From positions 9,598,001 to 9,662,000 of the forward strand of contig NC_063259.1 in assembly GCF_019578655.1 (NCBI RefSeq): a DNA stretch of 64,000 nt, read 5' to 3'. The DNA is from Ricinus communis. Taxonomy: Eukaryota; Streptophyta; Magnoliopsida; Malpighiales; Euphorbiaceae. The position numbers and the translations under genes are program-made. Position 1 is the stretch's first letter; the number at the start of each line of letters is the position of its first letter. Under the pieces are notes generated by a model that was given only the letters and a program-made list of their open reading frames with translations, did no database searches and was not told where the DNA came from. Shown in pieces: positions 26,201 to 40,500 of this stretch.

Positions 26201-29200
26201 AATTGTGAGTATAAGAAAGCAACCCCGTAAAAGGGGTATATTTATGAATATAATAGAACCACCCCTCTTAGTTTGAGAAAACAACCCCATGAAAGCCGTA
26301 TGTTTATTAATATGAAAAAAGAAACCACGTAAAAGGGGTATATTGGGAAATATTAGAAGACAACCCCAAAACTGGATATATTTGTCAATATGAGAAAACA
26401 ACCTCATAGAAAGGGGTAGATTTGTGAGTATGAGAAAACAACCCCGAAAGTGGGATACATTTAAGAGTATGAAAAAACAACCATGTAAATGGCATATATT
26501 TATGAATACAAGAAAATAAGCCCCATTAGAGGTGTTTATTTATGAGTATAAGAAAATTACCCCGTTAAAGGGATATATTTGTTAATATTCGAAAACAATA
26601 CTGTAGGAGGGGTATATTGGTGAATATTAGAGAAGAACCTCATAACAGGGGTATATTTTTTAGTATGAGTATATTTGTAAATAATAGAAAGCAACCTCGT
26701 AAAAGGAGTATATTTGTGAATATGAAAAATCAACTCCATGGAAAAGGTATATTTATGAATATGAGAAAACAACCCCGTACATGGGGTATATTTGTAATTA
26801 TGAGAAAGCAACCCCATAAAAGGGGTATATTTATAAATATGAGGAAACAACCCCGTATAAGGGGTATATTTGTGAGTCTGAGAAAACAACCCCGTAAAAA
26901 GGGTGTATTTATGAATATGAGAAAACAACCCCGTACGAGAGGTATATTTGAGAGTATGAGATAACAACCCCGTAAAAAGGGTATCTTTGTGAATATAAGA
27001 TACCGGCTCCATAAGAGGGAAAGCAACCTCGTAAATAGGGTATATACATGAATATGAGAAAATAGCCCCGTAAGAGGGGTATATTTTTTAGTATGAGAAA
27101 ATAATTCCATAAAAGGAGAATATTTATTACTATGAGAAAGCAACCTCTTAATAAGTGTATATTTATAAATATGAGCGAACAACCCCGTACAAGGGGGATA
27201 TTTGTGAGAGTGAGAAAACAACCCCGTAAAAGGGGTATATTTATGAATGTGAGAAAATAACACTATACGAGAGGTATATTTGTGAGTATTAGATACTAGC
27301 CCCGTAAAAGGGGTATCTTTGTGAATATGAGATACCAACTCCGTAAGAGGGGCATATTTGTAAGTATGAGAAAGCAACCCCATAAACGGGGTATCTATAT
27401 GAATTTGAGAAAACAGCCCTGTAAGAAGGGTATATTTTTTAGTATGAGAAAACAACTCCTAAAAGGAGAATATTTATTACTATGAGAAAAATTCCCCGTA
27501 AGAGGGGTATATTTATAAATATTAGAAAATAAACTAGTAACAGGGGTATATTTGTGAGTATGAGAAAACAACCTCATAAAAAGAGGTATATTTATGAGTA
27601 TGAGAAAATAATCCCGTACGAGGGGTAGAATTGTAAGTATGAGAAAGCAACCCCGTAAAAAGGGTATATTTATTAATATGAGAAAACAACCCCATAAGAG
27701 GGGTAAATTTGTAAATATTAGAAAGCAAACCCGTAAGAAGGATATATTTGTGAGTATGAGAAAACAACCTCATAGAAAGGGATATGTTTATGAGTATGAG
27801 AAAACAATCACATAAAAAGAGTAATTTATGAATATGAGAAAACAACCCCTCACGATGGGTATAATTGTGAGTATGAGAAAGCAACCCCATAGAAGGGGTA
27901 TATTTATGAATATGAGAAAACAAACCAGTAAGAAGGGTATATTTGTAAATATTAGAAAATAAGCACGTAACAAGGGTATATTTGTGAGTATGAAAAAATA
28001 ACATTGTAAAAGGGGGTATATTTATGAATACAAGAAAACAATCGTGTTAGAGGAATATATTTATGAGTATGAGAAAACAACCCCGTAAAAAGAGTATATT
28101 TTTGAATATGAGAAAACAACCCCTTACGAGGGGTATAATTGTGAGTATGAGAAAGCAATCCCGTAAAATGGTCTATTTATGAATATAAGAAAACAATCCG
28201 ATAAGAGGAGTATAATTTTGAGTATGAGGAAATAATCCCGTAAAAGAGTTATATTTGTTAATATGAGAAAATAACCCTAGAAGAGTAGTATAGTTGTAAA
28301 TATTTAAAAGCAACCCCGTATGAGGGGTATGTTTGTGAGTATGAGAAAACAACCTTGTAAAGGGGTATATTTATGAGTATAAGAAAACAAACCCGTAAAA
28401 GAGATATATTTGTGAGTATGAGAAAATAACCCCGTAAAAGGGTATATTTTATAAATATGAGAAAATAACCCTTTATGAGGGGTATAATTATGAGTATGAC
28501 AAAGCAGCCCCCTAAAGGGGATATATTTATGAATATGAGGAAACAATCCCGTAAGAAGGGTACATTTAAAATATTAGAAAACAACCATGTAAGAAGTGTA
28601 CATTTAAAAATATTAGAGAACAACCCCGTAAATTGGGTATATTTGTGACTATGAGAAAACAACCCCTAAAAGCGGTATATTTGTCAATATAAGAAAACAA
28701 CCCCTTAAGTGGGACACATTTATGAGTATGAGAGAACAACCCCATAAAAAGGGTATATCTATTAATATGAGAAAACAACCTCGTAAGTAGGGTACATTTA
28801 TGAGTATGAAAGAACAACCCCATAAAGAGGGTATATTTATTAATATGAGAAAACAACCTTATAAGAGGGGTATATTTATGAGTATGAAAGATAATCCCGT
28901 AAATGGGGTATATTTGTTAATATGAGAAAAGAACCTCGTAACAAGGGGATAGTTTTAAATATTAGAAGACAACCCCGTACGAGAGGTATATTTGTGAGTG
29001 TTTGAAAATAACATCGTAAAGGGGTATATTTATGAGTATGAGAAACTAATCCCGTGAGAGGAGTACATTTATGAGTATAAGAAAACTACCCCGTAAAAGG
29101 TATATATTTTTCAATATGAGAAAACAACCACGTAAGAGGGGTATATTTGTAAATATTAGAAAATAACTCCGTAATAAGGGTATATTTGTAAGTATAAGAG

Positions 29201-29356
29201 AATAAACGCCTAAAAGGTGTATATTTATAAGTATGAAAAAACAACTCTAAGAGAGGGTTACGTTTATTAGTATGAGAATACAACCCCGTAAAAGTTATAT
29301 ATTTTTTAATATGAGAAAACAATCTCATACGAGGGGTATATTTGTGAATATGAGAT

Positions 29357-32300
29357 AGCATCCCCAAAAAAAGGGGTATCTTTATGAATATGAGAAACTA
29401 ACCCTGTACGAAGAGTATATTTGTGAGTATAAAAAAGCAACCCTGTAAACAGGGTATATATATGAATATGAGAAAACCACCCCGTAAGAGGGGTATATTT
29501 CTATGAGAAAACATCCATGTAAAAGGGATATATTTATGAATATGAGAAAACAACCCCGTACAGGGGTATAATTGTGAGTGTTAGAAAGCAACCTTGTAAA
29601 AGGGGTATATTTATAAATATAAGAAAATAATCCTGTAAGAGCGGTATATTTATGAGTATGAGAAAAAAAACCGTAAAAGAGTTATATTTGTTAATATCAT
29701 AAAAAAACCTCGTGAGAGTGGTATAGTTATAAATATTAGAAAACAAACACAAACAAGGGATATATGTAAGTATGAGAATGCAATCCCGTAAAAGGGGTAT
29801 ATTTATGAATATAAGTAAACAACCACATCAGACGGGTATATTTTGAGTATGAGAAAACTATTTCCTAAAAGGGGTATAATTTTTAATATGAGGAAACAAC
29901 CCCGTAGAGATATATTTGTACATATTAGAAGGGTATGTTTATAAGTATGAGAAAATAACCTTGTAAAATGGGTATAATTATAAGTATGAGAAAACAATCC
30001 TATAAGAGGGATATATTTGTGAGTATTAGAAAACAACCCCGTAAAAGGGGTCTATTTTTTAATATGAGAAAACAACCCCATAAGAGGGGTGTATTTATAA
30101 ATATTAGAAAACAACCCTATAAGAGGGGTATATTTGTGTGTATGAAAAACCAACCCTGTATAAAGGATATCTTTATGAATATGAGAAAACAATCCCGTAC
30201 GAGGGGTATATTTGTGAGTATAAGAAAGCAACCCCGTAAAAAGGGTATATCTGTGAATATGTGAAAACAATCCCATAAAGGGGTATATTTTCTAATATGA
30301 GAAAACAGCCCCGTAAAAGGCATATGATTAGTAATATGAGGAAACAACCCCATCAGGGACGTATATTTATTTGTGAGAAAAAAATCCTGCAAAAGGGTTA
30401 TATTTGTTAATATGAGAAAATAACCCCTAAGAGGGGCATATTTATAAATATTAGAAAATAAACCCCTACGAGGGATATATTTGTGAGTATGGGAAAGCAA
30501 CTGTGTAAGAGGGGTATATTTATAAGTATGAGAAAACAACCCCGTAAGAGGGATATATTTATGAGTATAAGAAAACAATTTCGTTAAAGGAGTATATTTT
30601 TTAATATGAGAAAATAACCCCGTAATAGGAGATAGCTATAAGTATTAGAAGACAACCCCGTACGATAGGTATTTTTTTAGTATGAAAAAACAACTTCGTG
30701 CCTCGTGAAAGGGATATATTTATGAGTATGAGAGAACAACCCCGTAAGAGGGATATATTTGTGAGTATTATAAAAAAAACCCGTAAGAGGGGTATATTCA
30801 TGAGTATGAGAAAACAATCTCGTAAAAGGATAATATTTGTTAATATGAGATAATAATCTTGGAAGAGATGTACAGTTGTAAATATTAGAAAACAACCTCA
30901 CAACAGGGGTATAATTTTTAGTATTAGAAAAAAAACCCCGTAAAAGGGGTTTATTTTTTAATATGAAAAAACTGCCCGTAAGAAAGCAATATTTATAAAT
31001 AATGGAAAACAACCTAATAAGAGGGGTTCTTTATGAATATGAGAAACCAAATACATTGAAATGGTATATTTATGAATATGAGAAAACAATCCCGTACGAG
31101 GGGTATATTTGTGAGTATGAGAAATCAACCCCGTAAAAGTAGTATATTTATGAATATAAGAAAAGATCTCCGAACGAGGGGTATATTTGTGAATATGAGA
31201 TAACAACCGAATATGACAAACCAACCCTGTATGAGGGGTATATTTGGGAGTGTGAGAAAGCAACCTCATAAACGGGGTATATAAATGAATATGAGAAAAT
31301 AACCCCGCAAGAGGGCTATATTTTATGAGTATGAGGAAAAGATTTCGTAAAAGGGGTATATTTATTAATATAAGGAAACAACCCCGAAGTGGGCTATAAT
31401 TATGAGTTTGAGAAAACACCCCGTAAGAGTGGTATATTTTTTAGTATGAGAAAACTACCCTGTAAAAAGGTTATATATATATGAGTATAAGAAAACAACC
31501 ACGTGAGAGGGGTACATTTGTGAGTATGAGAAAACAATCCCGTAAAATGTGTATATTATTTAATATGAGAAACAACTTGGTAACACGACTATATTTATGA
31601 GGATCAGAAAACAACACCGTAAAAGGAGTATATTTTTTAATATGTGAAAACAATCTCATAAGAGGGGTATATTTCTAAATATTAGAGAACAACCCCGTAA
31701 GAATGATATATTTTTTAGTTTGAGTAAACAATCTCATAAAAGCGGTATATATATGAGTTTGAGAAAACAATTCTGAAAGGGTACATTTTTAATATGATAA
31801 AACAACCCTATAAGAGGGGTATCTTTGTGAATATGAGAAACCAACTCTGTAGAAAGTGTATATTTGTGAGTATGAGAAAACAGCCTCGTAAATATGCGAA
31901 AACAACCCCGTAAGAGAGGTATATCTGTAAATATAAAAAAAAAGCCTGTACGAGTGATATATTTATGAGTATGAGAAAGCAATCCTCTAAAAGGGGTATA
32001 TGTATGAATATGAGAAAACAACCCCAAAAGAAGAATATATTTATAAATATTAGAAACCAACCACGTAATAGCGGTATATTCCTGAGTATGAGAAAACACC
32101 CAAAAGGGGTATATTTGTCAATATAAGAAAACAACCCCGTAAGTGAGGTACATTTATGAGTATGAAAAATAACCGTGTAAATGGGTTGCATTTATGAATA
32201 TAAGAAAAGAACCTCGTAAGAGGGGTATATTGATGAGTATGAGAAAACAACCAAGTAAAAAGGGTGTACTTATGAAAACGACATAACAACCTCGTACGAG

Positions 32301-35050
32301 AAATATATTTATGAGTATTAGAAAGCAATCTCGTAAAAAGGGGTATATTTTTAATATGAGAAAACAACCCTGTAAAAGAGTATATTTGTAAATATTACAA
32401 ATCAACCTCGTACGAGAGGTATCTTTGTGAGTATGAGAAAACAATCCTAAATAGAATATATTTATGAATATGAGAAAAGAACCCCGTACGAGGGGTACAT
32501 TTGTGAGTATGAGAAAGCAACCATGGAAAGGGGGGCTATCTTTGTTAATATGTGAAAACAACCCCGCAAGTGGAGTACATTTACCAATATTAGAAAACAA
32601 TCACGTAAGAGGGGTATATTGATGAATATGAGAAAACAATATAGTGAAAAGGGTATATATATGAATACGAGAAAAGAACCCCGTACGAAGGGTATATTGG
32701 CGAGTATGAGAGAACAACCTCGTAAAAGCGGTATATTTGTTAATTTGAGAAAACAACCCCGTAAGTACATTTGCAAATATTAAAAAACAACCCCGCAACA
32801 GTGGTATACTTGTGAGTATGAGAAAACAACCATATAAAATGAGATGGGTAAAGTTGTGAATACGAGAAAATAACCCCGTAAAGGTGTATATTTTTTAATA
32901 TGAGAAAACAACCCCGTAAGAGGAGTATATTTATAAATATTAGAAATCAACCCTATAAGAGGGGTATCGTCCTGATTATGACCAAACAACTCCGTAAGAA
33001 AAGGTATATTTATGAGTACGAGAAAAGAACCCCGTATAAGAGGTACATTTATGAGTATGAGAAAGCAACCTGGTAAATGGGGTAACTTAGTTAATATGCG
33101 AAAACAACCCTGTAAGAGGCGTATATTTGTAAATATTAGAAAACAACCTCGTTGGAAAGGTATATTTTTTAGTATGAGAAAATAACCCCGTAAAAGGGGT
33201 ATATTCATCAATATAAGAAAAGAACCCCGTAAGTGGGATACATTTATGAATATGAGAAAACAACCGTGTAAAGGGGTGTATATTTATGAATACGAGAAAA
33301 GAACCCTGTTAAATGGGTATATTGATGAGTATGAGAAAATAACCCCGTAAAAAGGATATATTTATGAATATGAGAAAACAACCCCGTACAGGGAGTATAT
33401 TTGTGAGTATTAGGAAGCAATCCCGTAAAAGGGTATTTTTATAATATGAGAAAACAACCTCGGAAGAGGAGTACATTTATAAATATTAGAAAATAACCCC
33501 GTTAGAGGAGTATATTTGTTAATATGAGAAAACAACCTTGTAGAAATGGTATAATTATGAATATGAGAAACTAACCCTTTACGAAGGGTATATTTGTGAG
33601 TATGTGAAAGCAATCCCGTAAAAGAGGTATATATATGATGATGAGAAAACAAGCTCATAAGAGGGATATATACATGAGTGTGAGGAAACAACCGTATAAA
33701 TTGGGTGAATTTATGAGTATGAGAAAACAAACCCGTGAGAGGGGTACATTTGTGAGTCTGAGAAAACAACCCTAAAATGTGTATACTTTTTAATATGAGA
33801 AAATAACTCCGTAAGACGGGTATATTTGTAAATAATGCCAAATAACCCCATAGAAGGTGTATACTTATGAGTATGAGAGACCAACCCCGTAGAATGGGTA
33901 TATTTATGAATACGAGAAAACAACCCCGTACGAGGGGTGTATTTGTGACTATAGCAAAGCAACCCTATAAAAGGGGTATATTTATGAATATGAAAAAATA
34001 ATCGCATAAGATGGGTATCGTTATGAGTGTGAGAGAACAACCCCATAAAGGGTATCTTTGTTATATATGAAAACAACCTTGTACGGGCGCTATATCTATA
34101 AATATTAGAAAACAACCATGTTACAACGGTATATTTTTTAGTATGAGAAAACAACACCGTAAAAGGGATATATTCATCAATATTAGAAAATAACCCCGTA
34201 AGTGAGGTACATTAATAAGTATCAGAAAACAACCCTGTTAATGGGGTATATTTATGAATACGAGAAAAGAACCCGTAAAATAGGTATATTGATGAGTATG
34301 AGAGAACAACCCCATAAAAATGGTATATTTGTTAATTTGAGAAAATAATCCCATAAGAGAGGTACATTTGCAAATATTAGAACACAACCCCGCAGCAGGG
34401 TATTTTATAAGTATGAGAAAATAGTCGCGTAAACTAAGTGTATTTATTAGTATGAGAAAACAAACCGGTGAGGGGTACATTTGTGAGTGAAATAATAACC
34501 CCGTAAAAGGTGTATATTTCTTAGTAAGAGAGATATATTTGTAAATATTAAAAATCAACCCCGCGAGAGCGTATATTTGTGAGTATGAGACAACAACCCC
34601 TTAACAGGGTATCTTTGTTAATATGCGAAAACAACCTAGTTAGAGGGGTATATTTGTAAAAATTAGGAAGCAACCCCATCACGAGGTATATTTGTGAGTA
34701 TGGGAAAAACAACCTCGTAAAACTGGTATATTCCCGATATAACTAAGCAACCCCATAAGTTGGGCATATTTATGCGTATGAATGGACAACCCCGTAAAAG
34801 GGGTATATTCGTCAACATAAGAAAACAACCCCATAAATGGGGTACATTTATGAGTATGACAAAACAACCCTGTTAACTGGGTATATTTATGAATACGAGA
34901 AAAGAACCCCTAAAAGGGGTATATTAGTGAGTATGAGAGAACAACCCCGTAAAAGGGATATATTTGTTAATTTAAGAAAACTACCCCGCAAGAGAGGTAC
35001 ATTGCAAATATTCGGAAACAACCCTACAACAGGGGTATATTTGTAAGCGT
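29357..35050 (+). repeat. Segmental duplication inside satellite block B, copy 2
   Basis: This copy is collinear with 17475-23203 at an offset drifting from 11,882 (left end) to 11,847 (right end). It begins at about 29357 (AGCATCCCC...GGGGTATCTTTATG), which matches the first bases after the gap in copy 1, so the duplication probably extends into the unseen gap. It ends near 35050. The original left boundary of the duplication can only be sought upstream of 29357. Confidence 0.8.
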
Positions 35051-35564
35051 GAGAAAACAACCCCGTAATAAGGATATATTTGTAAATATTAGAAATAAAC
35101 CCCGTGAGAGCGGTATATTTGTGAGTATGAGAAAACAACCCCGTAAAAAGGGTCTATTTATGAATGAGAAAACAACCCCGTAAGAGGGGTATATTTTTTA
35201 GTATGAGAAAGAAACCTCGTAAACCGGATATATTTGTTAATTTACTAAAACAACCCCGTAAAAGGGGTATATTTGTAAATATTAGGAAACAACCCCGAAA
35301 CATAGTATATCTGTTAGTATGAGAAAACAACCATGCAAATGGGGTATATTTATGAATACAAGAAAAGAACCCCATAAGAAGGGTATATTGATGAGTATGA
35401 GAAAACAACCCTGTAAAAGGATATATTTATGAATATGAGAAAACAATCCCGTACGAGAGGTATATTTGTGAGTATGAGAAAGCAATCCCGTGAAAGGGGT
35501 ATATTTTTTAATATAAGAAAATAACCTCGTAAGAGGGGTATATTTGTAAATATTAGACAACAAC

Positions 35565-37505
35565 TGTAACACCCTTAGTTATAATAATAATTATATATAT
35601 ATATAAAAACTTTTTCTCCTCCCTCCTCCTTTCCTTCCTCCTTCCTTCCCTCTGCCGGTTTTCTTCCCCACACTTCATACCACTGGGCGCCGGCTTCCTC
35701 CTTCCACAGCCTCATAGTTAGCCTTCCTCCTTTCCTATGACGTTAAGGGTAGGGAGTTGTTCGCCGCTCGGCTTGTTTTGGCGATCCGCCTGAACTCCCA
35801 CCCCCGAACCTTGAAGCAACCTCCACGGAAATCCTGGCCACGGCACTTTGAAAGGTGTCGCGTGAGCAGCGACTTTCCGCCCCGATCCGCCGCCTTCCGC
35901 CACAATTTTTCTACAAAACTCTTGTCCTTCCTGACTCTCAACTTGAGCTTCAGAGGCGCTCCCGGATTTGAATTGACATCATGGACCTGGCATTGGCCTG
36001 GGACCCCAAAGGTGTTTTGATGCATTAAATATTTTAATTTTCAACTCAGTATAATTTTATTAGACTCTGAAAATTTTGTTATAATATTAGAAAGTTATTG
36101 AGGCTATTAATTGCTTGTGTTGGGTAGTTTAAAAATAAATCAAATTGAATTGTTTGGATTGTGGTGTTTTGGAGTCGGAAAATATTAATGCAGCTCAGGT
36201 CTTGCCTCATATTAAATTCAAAGCATGTCCGATATGTTTTTGGCAGTCCTGGACCCGCTTTACGGGGGTAAATATCCAGAATTTAGGAGAGGTTCACAAA
36301 TTTCGGCAGAATCCTCGAGTCCAATTTAATTCTAGGCAAATGACCTTAGGGTCTAAGTTTAGGAAAAATTTCGAATGTCTATTAATTGTATGTCTTTTGT
36401 TATTAGATAATTCAGCCTTCCGCCACCCACCCGAGGCGAGGGAGACCGGAACGATCAACCGTGAGTTAAAGTCATTTAATCTTTCGCGCTATTGCTAGTC
36501 CGATTTTAATATGATTATTAGTATCGCAAGGTAAATGATTTCACTTGATTATTTATATTTGAAATAATATAAATATTATTATTAGTATGTTATAATAAGA
36601 TAAGCGTTATTATTTTTCCCCTCGCAAATTGCACGTTGTTTTACCTTAAATCTTTAATCTTTATTTCCGATATGTGTTGGTTGAGTTCATCGGATAATGA
36701 TATTTATTATATGTGATGATTGCGAATTGGGAAATGTGGCTTGTAGAACATGCCGCTCGATGGGTTACATCGTGACTGCGCGCACTTGAATGATCATGGA
36801 CATGTAATAAGATATTTATGGGTTTGCCCCGGTCGAGCATGGCTCTCTGGGCTGATTTGTGTAAATTGCCGGAGGTAAGGTCCCCGGTCGAGCATTGCTC
36901 TCGGGGCCGGCTTATTTGTTCTGGCCTTATTGGATTAAGAGAGCCAAAGTGGTCATGGAATTTGGGGTTAGGGTTCTACTTAGCCACACGTCCCGTGAAA
37001 GTAAAAATGTCTTTAGTTATTTACACTCTCCTTTTATCATTTTATTATTATGGTGTATGATTTTATATTATGACCGCAATTATATTCGGAAATTGGTATA
37101 TTGTTTTGAATAATTAATATATCATGTGAAGGTTGCAAAAGCCCTTAGATTATTTGATTTTGATCACTCCCGCTGTAATTTTTTCAGGTGACAGTTAAAG
37201 ACTTTCGTCAAGACATCTGGACAACGGTCGACTTCTTCTTTTTGACTTTTGTAATTATCTTGTACTTGTATACTTGTCATTTTTACTCTAGAGTATCCGC
37301 AGTAGGAAATTTTAAAATTTGTATAACTATTCTGACTCTTATTGGTAGTTTGATGATGTATTATGCAAGACAATTATGACTATTTTATATTTGGTTAATT
37401 GTATATTTGGATTTGCGGGTTGGTAAGGCTTACTACGGGTTTCGGTGGCCTTAAGCCTACCCATTCCCTAGTGCCGGTCACGGGCCCCCAGAGTGGGTCG
37501 TGACA
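35565..37505 (+). mobile_element. Solo LTR (1941 bp), chimeric subfamily, TSD ACAAC
   Basis: The element starts TGTAACACCCTTAG and ends GTGGGTCGTGACA, with a perfect TSD ACAAC at 35560-35564 and 37506-37510, so it is a solo LTR inserted into a satellite monomer. The last kilobase (from about 36460, GTGAGTTAAAGTCATTTAAT) is clearly related to 7070-8329 of the longer LTR, including GGTCGAGCATTGCTCTCGG and the terminal CCTACCCATTCCCTAGTGCC. The first 500 or so bases are different: a TATA-rich start, then a CT-rich tract (35611-35660), then a GC-richer segment. Overlapping open frames near 35718-36025 occur on both strands and are not supported as coding. Confidence 0.92.
35597..35609 (+). promoter_or_regulatory. 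Candidate TATA box of the solo LTR
   Basis: ATATATATAAAAA lies about 35 bp inside the LTR and is followed immediately by a pyrimidine-rich tract (CTTTTTCTCCTCCC...). This resembles a plant TATA box with a Y patch at the transcription start. A (TA)n tract can look like a TATA box by chance, so this is only a candidate. Confidence 0.35.
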
Positions 37506-40500
37506 ACAACCTCGTTAGAGGGGTATATTTCTTAGTAGGAGAAAACAACCTTGTAAAAAGGGTATATTTATAAATATGAGAAAATATCCCCATACAGGGG
37601 GTATAACTTTTGAGTGTGTGAAAGCAATCCCGTAGAATGGAGTATATTTATGATGATGAGAAAACAACCCTACAAAAGAGGTCTATACATGAGTATGAGA
37701 AAACAACCGCATAAAATGGATGTATTTATGAGTATCGGAAAATAAACCCATGAGAGGAGTACATTTTTGTGTATGAGAAAACTATCTCGTAATATATGTA
37801 TATTTATTAATATGAGAAAACAACTCCGTAAGAGGGGTATATTTATCAATAATGCAAAATAACCCCGTAAGTGGTGTATATTTGTGAGTATGACAAACCA
37901 ACCCCGTAAAAAGGATATATTTATGAATAGGAGAAAACAACCCCGTACGAGGGCTATATTTGTGACTATGACAAAGCAACCCATAAAATGGGTATATTTA
38001 TGAATATGAGAAAACAACCCCATAAGATAGGTATATTTATGAGTATGAGAAAACAACCCCTTAAAATGGGTTACTTTGTTAATATGCGAAAACAACCCTG
38101 TAAGAGGCGTGTATTTGTAAATATAAGAAAACAACCTCGTTACAGGGGTATTTTTTAGTATGAGAAAACAATCCCGTAAAAGGGTATATTCATCAATATA
38201 AGAAAAGAACCCCATAAGTGGGGTACATTTGTGAGTATGAGAAAACATCCCGTAATAGGGGTATATTGATGAATATTATAGAACAACCCCGTAAAAGGGG
38301 TATATTTGTTAATTTGAGAAAACAACCACGTAAGAGAGGTACATTTGCAAGTATTATAAAATAAACCTGCAATAGGGGTATATTTGTAAGTATGAGAAAC
38401 CAACCCAGTAGAACGGGTACATTTATAAAGATGAGAAAGCAATGTCGTACGAGGGGTATATTTGTGACTATGACAAAGTAACCCCGTAAAAAGGGTATAT
38501 TTATCAATACGAGAAAACAATCCCGTAAGAGGGGTATATTTGTCAATAATGCAAATAACCCCATAAAAGGTGTATATTTGTGAGTATGAGAAACCAAACC
38601 TATAGAAAAGTATATTTATAAAGAAGAGAAACAACCCCGTACGAGGGGTATATTTGTGATTACAACAAAGCAACCCCGTAAAAGAGGTATATTTATGAAT
38701 ATGAGAAAACAATCCCCTAAGAGGGGTATATTTATGAGTATGAGAAAACAACCCTGTATGAGTGGTATATTTATAAATATTCGAGAACAACCCGTTAAAG
38801 AAGTATATATTTGATTTTGAGATAAGAACACCATAAAAGGAGTATATTCGTCAATATAAGGAAACAACCCCGTAAGTGGGATACATTTACGAATATGACA
38901 AAACAACCCTGTATATGGGGTATATTTATGAATATGAGAAAAGAACCCCGTAAGAGGCGTATATTGATGAGTATGTGAAAACAACCCCGAAAAGGGTATA
39001 TTTATGAATACGAAACAACCCCGTGCGAGAGGCATATTTGTGAGTATGAGAAAGCAATCCTATAAAAGAAGTATATTTTTTAATATGAGAAAACAACCTC
39101 GTAAGAGGGTCTATCTGTAAATATTAGAAAACAACCTCATAAGAGGGGTACATTTGTGAGTATGAGAAAACTACCCCGTAAAGAGGGTATATTTATATGT
39201 ATGAGAAAACAACCCCGTACGATAGGTATATTTATCAATATATGAAAGCAACCCCTAAGATTGGTATATTCTTTAGTATGAGAAAACAACCCCGTAAGAC
39301 TGTTATATTTTTAAATATTAGAAAACAACGACGCAATAAGGGTCTATTTGCGAGTATGTGAAAACAACCACATGGACGGGGTATGTTTATAAGTAGGAGA
39401 CAATAAACCCGTATGAGGGGTAGATTTGTGAGTATAAGAAAACATCCTCGTAGGTATATATTTTTTAAAATGAGAAAACAACCTCGTAAGTGGAGTATAT
39501 TTGTTAATATAAGAAAATAACCCTATAAGTGGTGTACATTTATGAGTATGAGAAAACAGTTGTGTAAATGGGGTATATTTATGAATACGGGAAAAAAATC
39601 CCGTAATAGGGATATATCGATGAGTATGAGAAAAGAACCCCTAAACAGGGGTCTCTTTGTTAATATGCGAAAACAACCCAGTTAGAGGCATATATTGGTG
39701 AAAAATAGGAAACAACCACGTCACAGGGTATATTTGTATGGGAAAACAACCCCATAAAAGGGGTATATTTATCGATATAAGTAAGCAACCCCATAAGTTG
39801 GGCATATTTATGCGTATGAGAGAATAACCCTATAAAAGTGCTATATTTATTAATTTGAGAAAATAACCCCGTAAGAGAGGTACCTTTGCAAAAATGAGAA
39901 AACAACCCCGTATTGGGGTATAATTGTGAGTATGATAAAACAAAAGCATAAAATGGGTGTATCTATGAGTATGAGAACACAAACTCATAAGAGGGGTAGA
40001 TTTGTGAGTATGAGAAAACATCCCCATACGAAGGGTATATTTGTGAGTATGAGAAAACAACCCTATAAGAGCGGTATATTTGTATATATTAGAAAAGAAC
40101 CCCATTAGAGGGTATGAGAAAAAACCCCATGAGAGGGGTACATTTTTTAGTATGAGAAAACAACCAAGTAAAAGGTGTATATTTATGTGTGTGAGAAAAT
40201 AACCCCGTAAAAAGGATATCTTCATGAATATGAGAAACCAACCCCGTACGAGGGGTATATTTGTGAGTATGAGAAAGCAACCCCGTAAAAGGGGTATAAT
40301 TATGAATGTGAGAAAACATTCCTGTAAGAGGTCTATATTTTTTAGTCTGAGAAAACCATTCCTTGGGTGTAGAATATGAGAAAACAACCCCAGAAGAGGT
40401 TTATATTCGTAAAAATTAGAAACAACTCCGTAATAGGGGTATATCGTAAGAAGCATGTATTTTTAAATTATAAAAAAACCACGGGAGAGTGCTTTATCTG

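Larger units (their letters stand above)
17475..35564 (+). repeat. Satellite block B, first part: 39-bp monomers without a regular short HOR
   Basis: Head-to-tail monomers of about 38-39 bp belong to the same family as block A. The commonest form is represented at 63397-63435: TATGAGAAAAC, then a CCCC/GGGG dyad core, then TATATTTGTGAG. Tails alternate among GTGAGTATGAG, ATGAATATGAG, GTAAATATTAG and TTTTTAATATGAG forms. The order of variants is not a short regular cycle. Signature groups recur at irregular distances (for example near 20250, 21320, 22290 and 22960), and 17475-23203 is duplicated at 29357-35050. All monomers are in one orientation. Long open frames (such as MRKQPRKRGIF-type repeats on plus and FSHTHKYTPLTGL-type on minus) come from the 13-codon unit and are not supported as genes. 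Confidence 0.93.

Noticed and set aside
17475..35564. CRISPR-like array (short repeats with a dyad core)
   Set aside because: There are no unique spacers. The segments between cores are themselves repeated variants of the same monomer, and the context is plant retrotransposons.
35718..36025. Overlapping open frames on both strands of the chimeric solo LTR
   Set aside because: Short, overlapping and without recognisable domains. They lie downstream of a TATA-like and CT-rich tract and look like LTR leader sequence.
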